From Cepaea nemoralis (lineage: Eukaryota > Mollusca > Gastropoda > Stylommatophora > Helicidae), in contig JACEFZ010002092.1 of NCBI GenBank assembly GCA_014155875.1, positions 372,001 through 436,000 on the forward strand: DNA of 64,000 bases, in the 5' to 3' direction. Under the pieces are notes generated by a model that had not been told where the DNA came from, did not search any database, and worked only from the letters and a program-made list of their open reading frames with translations. The position numbers and the translations under genes were made by a program. The number at the start of each line of letters is the position of its first letter. Position 1 is the first letter of the stretch. Positions 1 through 10,639 of this stretch are shown piece after piece.

Positions 1-2417
1 GATGGCTGCTGGCTACTAAAACAGGATGGTGGGAATTGCAATAAACCCAGAATGAAATCACACAGACCATCAGACTAGGGTTGTAAAAACCAGGCAGTCC
101 AGCTTAAAGGTGTTACAGGTCAAACTGACAATTACCCCCACTGTAGGGCAGACTGTGAAACTGATCTGGGGCTGGCAACACACAACCATCCAGGTGTGAC
201 ACTATGGTGAGGGTTAGTGGTTCAGAATAGATTTATGACTGCCAGGGGGAGATAAGTCAGTCTGCATGAGAAAAGAGGTGTGAACTGGCCCACACTTGAA
301 TAGAATTAATTACCTTAGGAGGTCAGCATGTTTCTGTCATACCAGACAGAAAGGTGCCAAGGAGATAATAGGGTCTGCTGGACTCAGCTTAAATAAGGGT
401 CCCTAGCTCTGGTCATGTTAGAAACGAAAAAATCTCTGAACAGGTAGGAACTATCTCAATGTCTGTAGTCATATGCATGATTATTATGTTGGCTCTAGGA
501 AGGATTTCTTAGTAACTATGCAACAGTCTTTTAGACATATGAACTTTCAGTCTATATCTGATCTAGGTTATTGCAAGAACTATCATTGTCATAGGTTACT
601 TGAGTGTTCTTTCTGAGTTCTGTGTTCAATATCATTGTGCTGTAAGTGCTACTCTTCTGAGAAGTAGAAACTTATGGAAGGCAGGTCTTGTCTAGATATA
701 CTTGAGGTGTCGTAGCAGATGCTTGCCATCTCTTTCTAAACTAGACTAGTCTCGTTTTGGTGTGTGCATTTGTTGTACAGATTATAGTCAACTGACTATT
801 TAGTTAATTCTTACAACAGCAGTAACTAAGTGGTAACTTCAATTAGACTTGTTGTATATCTCATTTGTAGCTATACAATATTAGTACTCATTAATAATGT
901 CTGATGCTATTATGTTGAGTATCATTAGATGCCCATCTTAAGTAATATAATGTTTACGGATATGTTGGATGTATGTATGTGTAATTTCATATGAATATAC
1001 GATGCTAGTAATATGCTTAACTAACTAGTGCATTATGCTATGATGTTAAAGTATCATAATATGTCTAGTTTAATCAATATGTTTATGTGTATTGGATGTT
1101 TGATATATTGATTTGTCATATGCAAACCTACCAATATGAAGTGTTATGCTATTGTCTGCGCATTGGCACATTGGCCAATGATTGTGTTGGAAGCAGAGGT
1201 GTAATGGTACAGACATTACCCACAATTGGTATAGGGTATATGGTGCTAAACTTTCTCAGTGTATTGTGGGCGTGCGTCCACGGTAATGCATGGAAACCTG
1301 GCACAGCTACTGGTCACGGCTTGTAAGCCCGGATGATCAGGCATTGTTATAATACCATTACCGACCCTGTGAGCTGCTAAACTAACTTTGGACGGAGCGG
1401 CTGTATGACACAGAATTTCTGTATTAGCGACATGGACATGGGGCGGCAGAAATGTAATCATTACAGGCGTGTGAGACAATTGAAAAGCCCGTCCCAGACT
1501 AAAGACAGTAGGGAGAAGGAGGATGGTGAACACAGTAGAGCTGGAAGATAAACTTGGCCAGACTGGTCATTGTATATGTTTGTGTTATGATATGTTTTAA
1601 TTAGATTGCGCTGATGTAGAACTAGATATAACACATTCTTGATTTTCTTTCAAGCTCTCACAAGGAGCACCTATGTTATAGATCTCAAGACTAGAGACTA
1701 CTGACTAGGAGTGTCAGGACTGACAGGATCGTCAGAATACCGGCAAGCTGTTTCTTTTTTGAGTCTACTGGAGAGTGGGGATCTGGACCACAGTTCCAGA
1801 TAGATGAAGTAACAAGTAAAGTTACGTAATGTTTCTCATCACAATATGTTATATGATTTCATCATCCCATATTGAAGACCATCAGATGTCTATGATTAGT
1901 AAATAAATGTTGTAGTCTTGTAACTCATAGTTCTCTCGTTATATTTTAATTCCAATTGTGCATACGTGTTGTTGTGTACATTGGTGGGGGTTCACTTACA
2001 CACCAAGGAAAGGAGCAGTCAGGGAGAAAAACCTGTACTAGGATAGTTGTCCTTAAACTTTAATTCAGACTTAAAAATCTATCCTGGCTAACCTTCTCTT
2101 TCCTATACCTTGGCGAATATTCAGCCCAGTTCATTTCAATTTTGTAACGAGCCACTTGGAGCTGTACGTTGGATATTCATGGGCTTAATCTGTAGTTCAG
2201 CCATATAGATTTTGTCCCTAGTCAGTTTCTGACTATTTAGGGTTGCTCGCCAGTGAATAATATTTTCATCTAGCCGGTGGGGCACCCCGACTTATGACAA
2301 TATCCCTGACCGGATCCGGAAACAAGCCCCGGATCACTGGCGTGTGAAGCGGGTATGTAACCACGCGGCAAACGCTGGACACGCCAAATTATCATAACAG
2401 AATATTACAACGTCACC
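1..2417. other. intergenic sequence without a recognised gene
   Basis: No coding sequence, RNA gene or repeat family that I recognise. About 780-1100 is strongly AT-rich. The short open frames (for example 1087-1326 and 1246-1533) show no known motif and are not supported. The part ending near 1980 has a polyadenylation-like AATAAA at about 1905 and a TGG-rich stretch after a CA dinucleotide. That loosely recalls the end of an LTR and a primer-binding site, but I found no partner LTR. Confidence 0.5.
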
Positions 2418-2615
2418 CATTACAGTGTCACCCAGTGTTCCTCGCCATCAGGCGAACCCACTCCGACTTCAGAAGTACTTATACTTTACGTCCCCAAGTC
2501 AAGGACCAGAAGTCAATATTTTAGTGCAACTGACTGGGGTGGGGGTTGAACCCGCTACCTTGGCATCAGCACACCGGAACTTGAAAATAACTGTTCAACC
2601 TTTTGGTCCAATAAC
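2418..2615 (-). mobile_element. SINE family A, minus-strand copy (diverged)
   Basis: Matches the body of two other copies in the window (44578-44887 on + and about 58255-58520 on -). Shared blocks include the CTCGCCATCA/GCGAACCCAC core, the TTTACGTCCC...AAGTCAAGGA block and the B-box-like GGGGTTGAACCC (reverse of GGTTCAGCCCC). The tRNA-like head is at the high-coordinate end, so the element runs on the minus strand. The head is eroded beyond about 2600, and a dinucleotide repeat follows. Confidence 0.75.
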
Positions 2616-2708
2616 ACTGAAATTCTATTGTTTCTGTCCAACATTTCTATAGATTTTCAAATACCGATGTTAACACATTAGGCCACCATCAACAATAGCA
2701 ACTCTTAA

Positions 2709-2735
2709 CAACACACACACACACACACACACGCA

Positions 2736-2767
<32 letters not shown>

Positions 2768-2787
2768 CATACACACACACACACACG
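2709..2787. repeat. (AC)n microsatellite with (ACGC)n core
   Basis: Nearly uninterrupted AC dinucleotides with an internal run of CACG units, directly beside the degraded head of a SINE. Confidence 0.95.
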
Positions 2788-2984
2788 TGCTCAGGCGGCT
2801 TTACGAGTGCGTTTTAGAAAATTTCTGCAATATTTCAATATATAAAGCAAAGACCTTTGTAGAGGATTTAGTTTGTGTGAGACTTTTGCGGCTACGTCGA
2901 TGACGGTAGGTGTCTGTCCTGGCTTTTTATACGGCTTCATTTAGTTACATACCGACGCTGTTGCTTAGGGAATAATGAAGCTAC

Positions 2985-3120
2985 GTCTCACACTTCTTTG
3001 ACATACTAAGTTTAGGGTTCTAATTCTGTCGCGGGCGATGTAGAAGCAGACCACTTTGCATTGATTTCGATTATATAAGGCATCGGCCGTAAAGAAAGCA
3101 ATGAGACACTACTGAACTGA
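2985..3120 (+). mobile_element. SINE family B fragment (central domain)
   Basis: Contains the family-B central block: an AGAAGCAGACCACTTTG stretch, a TTGATTTCGAT stretch, GGCATCGGCCGT and AAGAAAGCAATG. The same order is seen in the copies at 12750, 40794 and 56441. The tRNA-like head and the 3' tail are not recognisable here. Confidence 0.6.
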
Positions 3121-3157
3121 TTTTAACAGCCACTCGCTGAGTTGCGGCGATGATCAC

Positions 3158-3490
3158 GTGGATCAAAGAGGAGAGAGACTGGAAGACTGGCAGGATAAGA
3201 TTAGATTTATCTTGATTAGCAAGAAATGTGACACACATACCTTCTACCCGAGATCATGGCACGCCACAGCGACGCCTGACCTGGCCGTTCATTCATCAAA
3301 CCTGGAGTGGAACATTGCACGAATTTCTGGGAAACAACTCGGTGACAGTGACCATCGGCCAGTCTTACTAACTGCACAAAATGAGCTTGCAAGTGAAAGC
3401 AGCGCCCTTTCGAGGTGGAACTACAAGAAAGGAGACTGGGCAATGTACAAACACCGATTAGAAATCTCAAAGCAGATAAAGACATAAATA
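3158..3490 (+). pseudogene. LINE endonuclease domain remnant (AP-endonuclease type, C-terminal part)
   Basis: The frame reads through FYPRSW, a DLAV motif and then GDSDHRPVLLT. The SDHRPV motif is the conserved catalytic histidine block near the end of the AP-like endonuclease of non-LTR retrotransposons. It is followed by a polar linker (WNYKKGDWAMYKHRL) typical of the segment between endonuclease and reverse transcriptase. The N-terminal catalytic motifs are absent, so the copy is 5'-truncated. It belongs to the + strand element that continues to 5044 and resumes at 7909. Confidence 0.85.
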
Positions 3491-3839
3491 ACGTAGTTGA
3501 AGAGTTCGGCAAATGCATATAACAGGCAGCATAAGAAACAGTACCAAGAGGAGCTCATAGGGACATAAGCAATATAAACAGTACTGTAGTAGTAAACTAG
3601 AACAGTTGCATAATGATGCGGAAGTATGTAGTAAGCAAGCAGAGGCCAAACTCAACCAAGAGCACCACAATAAATACTATAATATTTTTTTTTTTTTTTT
3701 AATAGGACGCAAAAGTCAAATTTAAAAGGGCCGAGGTTGCTAGACGGAAAAGCTGGTAGGAGAAAAGAGTCTCTGAATTTTGAGAAAAAGACGCAAGGAA
3801 GATAGTGAAACAACTTAACGACTAAGGCTTAGGGAGAAA

Positions 3840-4420
3840 CTCCATAATTGCACTATATAAAAACAGAAACATTCTTACAGGAAAGCAAGCAGCTAACTAT
3901 ATTGCAGATTTATTTACACAAGATAACATCACCAAAAGTAGCCTAGAAAAACAACAATCGATTAAAGAGATGACTTGTCAACATAAACAATGACACGCTC
4001 AGCATCAATTTATTTACTCTCCAAAAACAAAAGGCAGGTGCCATCCAGATAAATGGAACACCCCTAAGAGAAGATAAAGAACCAACATACATTGGAGCAA
4101 CATTTGATGGCAGACTGACATGGAGAAAGAACACCAACAAAGCAGCAGCAAAAGCCAGAATGAACTTAATTAACTATCCTGAGAAAACTAAGTGGAACCA
4201 TCACGGGGAGCCAGCGGGAAAATACTTATCAGCAGTTTATCACCAGAGTATACGACCGTACCTGGAATATAGGTCAACGATGAGAGCAACCCCTATAGTG
4301 GAGATGGAGAAGATGGGGAGGACGCAAGCACGGAAAAAGAGCAGAGATACGAAAATGCTAATAGAAGCAGAACAGTTTCTCAGCATGCTAGGCCCACACT
4401 ATGAAGAACCGATTTGAAAA
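3840..4420 (+). pseudogene. LINE reverse-transcriptase remnant (C-terminal part; catalytic core deleted)
   Basis: Broken frames spell pieces of the RT thumb and connection region: AIQINGTPLREDKEP, PTYIGATFDGRLTWRKN, KARMNLINY, SIRPYLEYRS. Just upstream (3850-3930) is the start of the RT fingers region (ILTGKQAANYIADLF). The palm with the catalytic FADD or YADD motif, expected between these pieces, is missing, so the element has a large internal deletion. Several frameshifts and stops are present. Confidence 0.75.
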
Positions 4421-4659
4421 TAGCTATGGGACGGTGGAAAAGAAGCAGTTTTACCCACCAGGCCAAACAACTCTGCAGAGAAACCACTGATCTGCCCACA
4501 GTTGGTATCCCCCTGAAAACTACCACAGAACGAACTCCATGGAAAGAGAAACACAGACAGACTATCACTACAAATCCAGACAAAAGAGAAATGAATATTC
4601 GACAAGGAAAAACAGAACAGTGTACAATGCAGAACAGCCACTTTCAGTTTCTTTGATGA

Positions 4660-5044
4660 AGAATATCCACAGGACCTTTGGATCCGAGTCTACACAGATG
4701 GTTCAGTACACAATGCTGTTCGAAATGGCGGAGCGGGAGTGTACATACAATACCCAAATAATACTAAGGACACGGCTAGCAACAGCAAAGTACTGCCATA
4801 ATTAGGATGCAGATATTCAACCAATCATGATAGCAACAGAAAAATTACTGAGTACCAACCATGGTACACAGCCTATGGTGATATTGACAGATGCAAAATG
4901 GGATGCTCCAGTCTGGGAAATTGCCAGTACTACGAACAGTATTTACTTATCTAGGCAGCCAGCGTAAAGCAATCATACAGTGGATCGCATCTCACTGTGG
5001 AGTACCTGTAAACGAGTGAGCTGACCAACTAGCTAAGGAAGGAG
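4660..5044 (+). pseudogene. LINE RNase H domain remnant, 5' side of a split element
   Basis: Translation shows VYTDGS (4688-4705, first catalytic Asp) followed by a GGAGVYIQ strand. Near the end comes SHCGVPVNE, a stop codon, then ADQLAKEG, which is the terminal RNase H motif with its last catalytic Asp. At least one internal stop and one frameshift make it a pseudogene. The reading is cut at 5044 inside the AKEG motif by a nested minus-strand LINE and resumes in kind at 7909. Confidence 0.85.
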
Positions 5045-5151
5045 TTGAGTTGAGTTAAGAACCGACATCATTGCACTCAGGACATTCCCATACGTGCTCC
5101 GTCCCCTCGTTCAACAGCCAGCGAAAAGTCATACTACTAATCGTTCCCACC

Positions 5152-5510
5152 GTATCAAAGTCTCACATGGAGTAGGTATGGACATAAAGATAGAAGGGAT
5201 TTATAGAAGGGATATAATCCCAATAGAAGGGAAGTAAATAGAACCACTCGAATTTTTTTTTTTTTTTTTAAAAGAAAAACATTTATACGTTGTGAAGAGA
5301 AATCGAATGCTCGAACAATCTAGAGCCTTCGAGAAGGATAGGTCAGTTTTCCAACAGCTCCGTGGACACAGGTGGAACCCGCCTACCGCGTGCCAGGACC
5401 TGTTCCACGAGAAGCTCGAAGAGAGTTACAACCCCGTGTCCGACCGAGACACGTTAGAGGTCAGACGGCGACTGGACACCTAACACGAAGCAGGGTCTAG
5501 CTTAAGGGGG
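5152..5510. other. unassigned segment inside the nested LINE
   Basis: Compared with the copy at 36255-36697, this LINE has extra sequence here: A-rich GAAGGG repeats (5190-5240), a poly(T) run (5251-5265), and a G/C-richer stretch. An open frame at 5292-5483 (63 codons) has no family I recognise. It may be a further small insertion. Confidence 0.4.
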
Positions 5511-7023
5511 ACTTGATAGATAGAAACCAAGTGTATTTAAGGATTGTTGATTATAAGATAGTTGATAGAGTTTGCTGGGATGATTATGTGTATGATTGCT
5601 TTGTTACGAACTCCTGTGATAATGTAAATATTGTAACTGGCTGTGAAACCCATTCTTCGCCAGATTACTGTGAATAAATTATATCAGATAGTATCAGAAT
5701 GGAGTTTGTTGCCTGTCTGAACCCGAGTTTCATTTCGTTAGGTCTCTAGGACGTTAACACACCGCTATATGATTAAAAGTTCTCCTGGTCTTCCCTCTCA
5801 GTTTTGAGATTCTTCCAGAACCCCTGCCGATCCCCCGCAATCTCATTCTTTCCACATATGGGTTCTCAATCTGTTCCTTCGCCTTCCCCACCTGGTCCCA
5901 CAAGCGCACGACCACCTCCCCCTTGTCCGTAGGCAAAATTTCCCCAAGAGGTGCCTTCCCTGCTAGCCTATCAGCCTGTTCATTCCCTAGTACATCCGCA
6001 TGGCAAGGGCAAAATATCCATACAATTCTCACAATCTGTGACCTCTGAAGCGACGAGAGCCATTCCACACGAAACATTCCTTTCTCCACTTTGCTAAGTA
6101 TACTCTTTGAATCCGTAATGAATACAACGTGTGTTGCAGGAGTCTCCTCTAGCCACCGGAATGCCGCTGTTATTGCCTCCACCGCCAATCTCATGCTGGA
6201 GGTCGAAGTCTCATATGCCAGACTCTCCTTTTTCAAGACTCGCCCATTAGTTTTTTGCAATAAAGCCACTTGATAGATAGAAACCAAGTGTATTTAAGGA
6301 TTGTTGATTATAAGATAGTTGATAGAGTTTGCTGGGATGATTATGTGTATGATTGCTTTGTTACGAACTCCTGTGATAATGTAAATATTGTAACTGGCTG
6401 TGAAACCCATTCTTCGCCAGATTACTGTGAATAAATTATATCAGATAGTATCAGAATGGAGTTTGTTGCCTGCCTGAACCCGAGTTTCATTTCGTTAGGT
6501 CTCTAGGACGTTAACACACCGCTATCTGATTAAAAGTTCTCCTGGTCTTCCCTCTCAGTTTTGAGATTCTTCCAGAACCCCTGCCGATCCCCCGCAATCT
6601 CATTCTTTCCACATATGGGTTCTCAATCTGTTCCTTCGCCTTCCCCACCTGGTCCCACAAGCGCACGACCACCTCCCCCTTGTCCGTAGGCAAAATTTCC
6701 CCAAGAGGTGCCTTCCCTGCTAGCCTATCAGCCTGTTCATTCCCTAGTACATCCGCATGGCAAGGGCAAAATATCCATACAATTCTCACAATCTGTGACC
6801 TCTGAAGCGACGAGAGCCATTCCACACGAAACATTCCTTTCTCCACTTTGCTAAGTATACTCTTTGAATCCGTAATGAATACAACGTGTGTTGCAGGAGT
6901 CTCCTCTAGCCACCGGAATGCCGCTGTTATTGCCTCCACCGCCAATCTCATGCTGGAGGTCGAAGTCTCATATGCCAGACTCTCCTTTTTCAAGACTCGC
7001 CCATTAGTTTTTTGCAATAAAGC
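5511..7023. repeat. 757-bp tandem duplication (two copies)
   Basis: Sequence 5511-6267 is repeated at 6268-7023 with an exact offset of 757. I saw only isolated differences (for example around 5709/6466 and 5766/6523). Each unit holds the minus-strand LINE RNase H coding segment plus about 245 bp of flanking sequence. The near identity implies a recent duplication of part of an otherwise old element. Confidence 0.95.
5754..6267 (-). pseudogene. LINE RNase H domain, duplicate copy lacking its start
   Basis: Reading down from 6267, the protein shows the RLAVEAI helix (catalytic Glu), FITDSKS (catalytic Asp), and HADVLGNEQADRLAGKA (terminal motif), then a basic tail ending ...RTFNHIAVC. The first RNase H strand with TDGS is not included because the duplication starts after it. 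The frame is intact over about 170 codons. It has no RT of its own and is a by-product of the 757-bp duplication. Confidence 0.85.
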
Positions 7024-7062
7024 CCCAGCCACTACGTCTGTTTCACACTATTGACCCATCGG
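6511..7062 (-). pseudogene. LINE RNase H domain, copy joined to its upstream RT
   Basis: Same protein as the duplicate at 5754-6267, but still preceded by the first catalytic strand (IYTDGS at about 7050-7067, read on the minus strand, followed by a stop and GWGFIA). Motifs in order: TDGS, VEAI, TDSKS, HADVLGNEQAD. The domain would remove RNA from RNA-DNA hybrids during retrotransposition. A stop or frameshift near 7040 separates it from the upstream frame. Confidence 0.85.
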
Positions 7063-7549
7063 TGTAGATGACTATGTCACCTTGATGTGTGTTGCTCTGG
7101 ATCAGCTGTTGCACTTCAAACTCAGTGCGGCCCGCTGCCCATTCTCTGCACTCATGACCCAGTGTTATTATTACATTGTGCCAGTCCGTCATGTCTTCCG
7201 GAACTTCCACCCACTCTCTTTCACGATTGATGGTCTATAGATCACACACCTGACTTATAGATAGTTCTGCCTATGCCATCCAGGACCTGCCTCGTCTTAG
7301 TCTATGACCCTTAACCATATCCATTGCTGCATGCAGCGGGTAATCCCTGTCTGCGGCAACTCTCAGGTACCATGTGGCCTGAAAGACCCTATGCCTATCC
7401 GTCATTGTTGGTAGCGTCAGGATATGCCTCATGCATATAATTGGTATGTCCTTTGTGCACCCCTAGGATTAACCGCATGGCAGCATTCTGTATGTGCTCC
7501 AACCTTTCAAGCTGGCTCTTTGATACTGCCAGCAGCTCCTAAACCATAC
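7063..7549 (-). pseudogene. LINE linker between RT and RNase H
   Basis: Minus-strand fragments such as YLRVAADRDYPLHAAMDMVK and HECREWAAGRTEFEVQQLIQ can be read in shifting frames between the RT and RNase H parts. This is the usual position of the poorly conserved connection region. No catalytic motif is expected or seen. Confidence 0.55.
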
Positions 7550-7908
7550 TCAATGACAGAAATTATTATTCAATTTACTCTCTCGACTAAGATGACATCC
7601 ATTCAACATAATACCTGGGACGTCTGCCTTGATGATCTGGTTATCCAAGGAGTACCACACAACCGATGCCTTGTCTGGGTTTATAATGGCCCCTGCGTCC
7701 CTGTACCACTCCGCTACCCTGTTTACCGCCACCTGTAAGTCTTTCGCCAAACTGGCCCTGTCTCTGCCCTGTCTGTACACCAGCACATCATCTGCAAATG
7801 TCAAGATTCTACCCACACCTGGTGTCTCAATAGCTGCGATTTTGCTGGTGTAGACATTAAAAAGCACTGGAGACAAGGTAGATCCCTGCGGCAACCCAGG
7901 TGTAATAG
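7550..7908 (-). pseudogene. LINE reverse-transcriptase palm fragment
   Basis: Starts abruptly at the 5' truncation point and reads TPGLPQGSTLSPVLFNVYT (RT motif with the PQG turn), then ILTFADDVLVYRQGRDR (catalytic FADD), then WYRDAGAIINPDKASVVW (thumb entry). The frame is intact over about 115 codons. Everything N-terminal to the PQG motif, including the first catalytic Asp and the endonuclease, is missing. Confidence 0.9.
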
Positions 7909-8440
7909 TAAGGAAGGAGCAATAGAAGAACAACCTGATGTGTCTGTTACCATACCACCAAAAGAAAAGAATGGTCAAATCACTCAGAAAACCACCAACA
8001 CCAGCTCAAGACGTTACCACTTTTTGGACAGACCAGAACAAATAATTATTCTGCGCCTCAGAACATGACACAATAAATTACGCAACGACATATATAAATA
8101 ATTCAACATTTGCGAAACATTCATGTGCACGTGTGTTGTGACGTCGCAGACAGCAGATCACATACTCCAAGACTGCTCAAAAACGACATATCTAGGCAAA
8201 CCCAGAGAAACAACAGTGGAAGATAACCTTTATTGACCACTGGGTGAACTAAAAAGACAGCAAAATTCACACAAGAGACAACATTGTGGACATATACATA
8301 TTTCAAACAAACGAAAAAAACGAGGAAGAAGAACTACTGAACTCACATTATCTATTGCACCCCAAACAGGCAATACATGCTTGGGTTGCTTGCAACGTCC
8401 TGTAAAGGACACGCAACTAACTTTATTTAGAAGCATACCC
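7909..8440 (+). pseudogene. C-terminal domain of the split + strand LINE
   Basis: Continues the + strand RNase H that stopped at 5044. The text after the target duplication reads AIEEQPDVSVTIPPK, then LRLRT.HNKLRND, MCTCVV, TADHILQDCS and LGELKR, a zinc-binding C-terminal domain found after RNase H in some LINEs. The minus-strand copy at 60230-60690 carries the equivalent residues without interruption, which confirms the join. Stops and shifts make it non-functional. A short block at about 8390-8417 (GCAACGTCCTGTAAAGG) resembles the 3' tail of SINE family B. Confidence 0.8.
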
Positions 8441-9220
8441 ATATCACATTGCAACAACAAACAGGCCCATAGTATTTGTGCCAGTCAGAAGCACAAGTGC
8501 AATAATGAAAACAAGTCCGATTATCTGACTGCAGATTGATTAGAAATAACAACCGCGCACCTCATTATCATTTATTCCATACATCTTCAGTTTTACACGC
8601 TAGCGGTTTTGTTCCCCCATCGATTTCTATGTGGGCAGTGCCAGTATCGTTGTTATTATAATGCACCTTAATCGAGCCGTGCATCGCTTCTCACCAGCTG
8701 GGTTCACATTTAAAATGAGAGTCTGTTAAAAGCTGAAATATTAAGAATTAGATATTGTCCTCTTTAAGCAAGTTTGTAAGAGAGCGAAGGAGAGAGACGC
8801 CAGGCGCTAGTTAGCCTGTTGACTGCAGCTGACCAGACAGACCGACGCCCACTTATGGAAAGTCCGAAGGAGTTATCTCCACATGTGTATTGCATTGTGG
8901 GTATGACACACTTTCCGTACGAGAAACATGGCCACTACTATTTGTTGTTGGCTGTAGTACCGTCTCTTGTTTTATGTCCGTTGGAATTAATATAGCCTAG
9001 AACTATGGATGAATGACAATCATCGATGCTAGGTCAAATGTAAATATACTTATCAGGATATTAGTCAAGCTCACCCAGTGCCTAACAATATGTAAACCGG
9101 TCGGTAAATAAACCGGTGTTTAAAATTGCCATGATTCTTGTGACTTGCGTTAGAATTTATTCCGATCATTCTTGAATTTTTGGATATAACCCGAGGCCGA
9201 GTAAGTAGAAACCTACCAAG
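8441..9220 (+). promoter_or_regulatory. presumed promoter and 5' UTR of liprin-alpha
   Basis: This is the unique sequence between the LINE remnant and the liprin-alpha start codon. I see no convincing TATA box and no clear CpG island; 8770-8900 is somewhat richer in G and C than its surroundings. A donor-like GTAAGT occurs at 9201-9206, 15 bases before the start codon, and may be fortuitous. Transcription start sites and any upstream non-coding exon cannot be placed from sequence alone. Confidence 0.35.
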
Positions 9221-9460
9221 ATGATGTGCGACGTGATGCCTACGATTTCCGAAGATGGGTCGAACGATCGGGAATCACAGGGCTCCGGGGACGACTCCAA
9301 CTTCGAGCAGCTGATGGTGAATATGTTGGATGAGCGAGATAAATTGATGGAGAGTCTGCGAGAGAAGCAGGAAGCGCTGGAATTGGCAGAAGCCAGACTG
9401 GTGGAAGTGAATAAAGACAGGGAAATTATGCAAAAACAGTTGCAACAAACAACACCTCAG
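9221..9460 (+). CDS. PPFIA: liprin-alpha, coding exon 1 (residues 1-80)
   Basis: Liprin-alpha is a cytoplasmic scaffold that organises presynaptic active zones, binding RIM, ELKS, CASK, KIF1A and LAR-type receptor phosphatases in the animals studied. This exon encodes the start of the protein: MMCDVMPTI at the N-terminus and the family-specific block FEQLMVNMLDERDKLMESL at residues about 28-46, then the first coiled-coil heptads (EALELAEARLVEVNKDRE). The start is chosen because MMC.VMPTI is the conserved liprin-alpha N-terminus. The exon ends in CAG followed by donor GTAAAA, phase 0. A 33,253-bp intron follows. The frame is intact. Assignment is from recalled family sequence, not from a database search. 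Confidence 0.95.
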
Positions 9461-10434
9461 GTAAAAAGTAAGATGTTATCATGATGCCATGAGTACATCA
9501 TTTGTGTATGTGATGCAACAGTAGTTAATTCTGCTAATTCAATGCTCATCCCATTTTCATTTTGAATAAAAAAGTCCCATGATTTACTTACAGTAGTATT
9601 TAATAAAGCCACAAAACAGACCAGCCCTGTTGGACATTTTATTATGATTATTTTTTAATGTTATAAATTATCAAGGTAGCCACAGAGCAGATAGGAGGGA
9701 CAATGTATTGTACTACATGTGACAGTAAAAATAGTGATTGGAATTCTTTGACTAGCTCCCTTGAAATGATGTCATTTTCTCCTCGTTCTGGAATGGCTGC
9801 CCTTAATATTGATTGATCCATGGTGCCCTTTCATTCAATGATTCCTCTTAAAAACCACCTCCGGGAAAGAACACAGAAGAAATTATAGGCAATGCAACGT
9901 TGAAGGGCGGTGGTTGTGGCAGGTTGTAATTTTTTTAACAGCACCTATTTTTGTGAGTAGGGTTCTTTCTGGCAGAGATTTGTTAGTGTTTTTGGTTTTG
10001 TTTTGGTTGTTATTTATTACATTGGTACAGATAAATAATTATCATCATTTCCACAATACATTTTGTGGAAATATTTAACAGAAATCACTTTGATTTTAAT
10101 GGGGGTTACTTAGTTCAGTAATAGTTAAGTATTGTTTTAAAATTGAAATATCACATTTTACGCAGGAAAATACATTTTTATGATTCATGAAAATACATTT
10201 TTATGATTCATGAAAATATTTAGTGTTACTAGTATTTTACTAAACTTTAGACTAATGATAATGTTTAGATTGAAATTTGTACATGTTAAGTTCCCACACA
10301 TAAATACCATTACTAGATATGAAGCTGAAAATCAAAAACACTTGTAATAATGGACCCATAAGTAAAACAAAGCTAAGACCCAATTTTGTGCCATAAGGCA
10401 TTTAGTATATGCTGTAGCTAGCCCTAAATGTTCA
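9461..10434. other. start of liprin-alpha intron 1, no feature recognised
   Basis: AT-rich intronic sequence. A 21-bp direct repeat (ATACATTTTTATGATTCATGA...) occurs twice at about 10169-10215. No coding or repeat family is recognised otherwise. Confidence 0.6.
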
Positions 10435-10635
10435 GACCTAGTTGGCACTTAATGGGATGATGTGGTCAATATCAAGCCAGCTGCTTCTACTTGCCTGGAC
10501 AGTTTCTGGTACTAGTGTTAGACAGTGGTCAGTGATACAAAACCTGCAGCCCCATTGGGTATTCAAACACATGCCACTGGGCCAGCAGGCAAGCATGCCA
10601 GCCACTGTTCTATTACAGCTCCCCAGTGATACACT
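10435..10635 (-). mobile_element. SINE family C, minus-strand copy
   Basis: Carries, in reverse, the family-C block found in seven other places: CACTTAATGGG.TGATGTGGTCAATAT, then CTGGACAGTTTCTGGTAC. The tRNA-like head side (GTATTCAAACACATGCC, B-box-like on the minus strand) lies at about 10558-10580. Confidence 0.6.
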
Positions 10636-10639
10636 AAGT

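Larger units (their letters stand above)
5045..7908 (-). mobile_element. nested 5'-truncated LINE (RT + RNase H) on the minus strand
   Basis: The insertion is bounded by the 11-bp direct repeat TAAGGAAGGAG (5034-5044 and 7909-7919). Reading the minus strand from 7908 downward gives GLPQGSTLSPVLFNVYT, then LTFADDVLVYRQGRDR (RT palm), a linker, and an RNase H domain (IYTDGS; TDSKS; HADVLGNEQADRLAGKA). This order places it among I/Jockey-like elements with a C-terminal RNase H. The 5' end is truncated within the RT, as is usual for target-primed reverse transcription. The 3' end (5045-5150) matches 36255-36375, where a second copy lies. The interior 5152-5757 is not present in that second copy. 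Confidence 0.85.

Noticed and set aside
1198..1985. Possible LTR with a polyadenylation signal and a TGG-rich primer-binding-like site after 1980
   Set aside because: No second LTR and no gag or pol homology nearby; the TG...CA borders could not be fixed.
9201..9206. GTAAGT as the donor of an upstream exon
   Set aside because: It would place the conserved start codon inside an intron; no acceptor before the next exon would restore the N-terminus.
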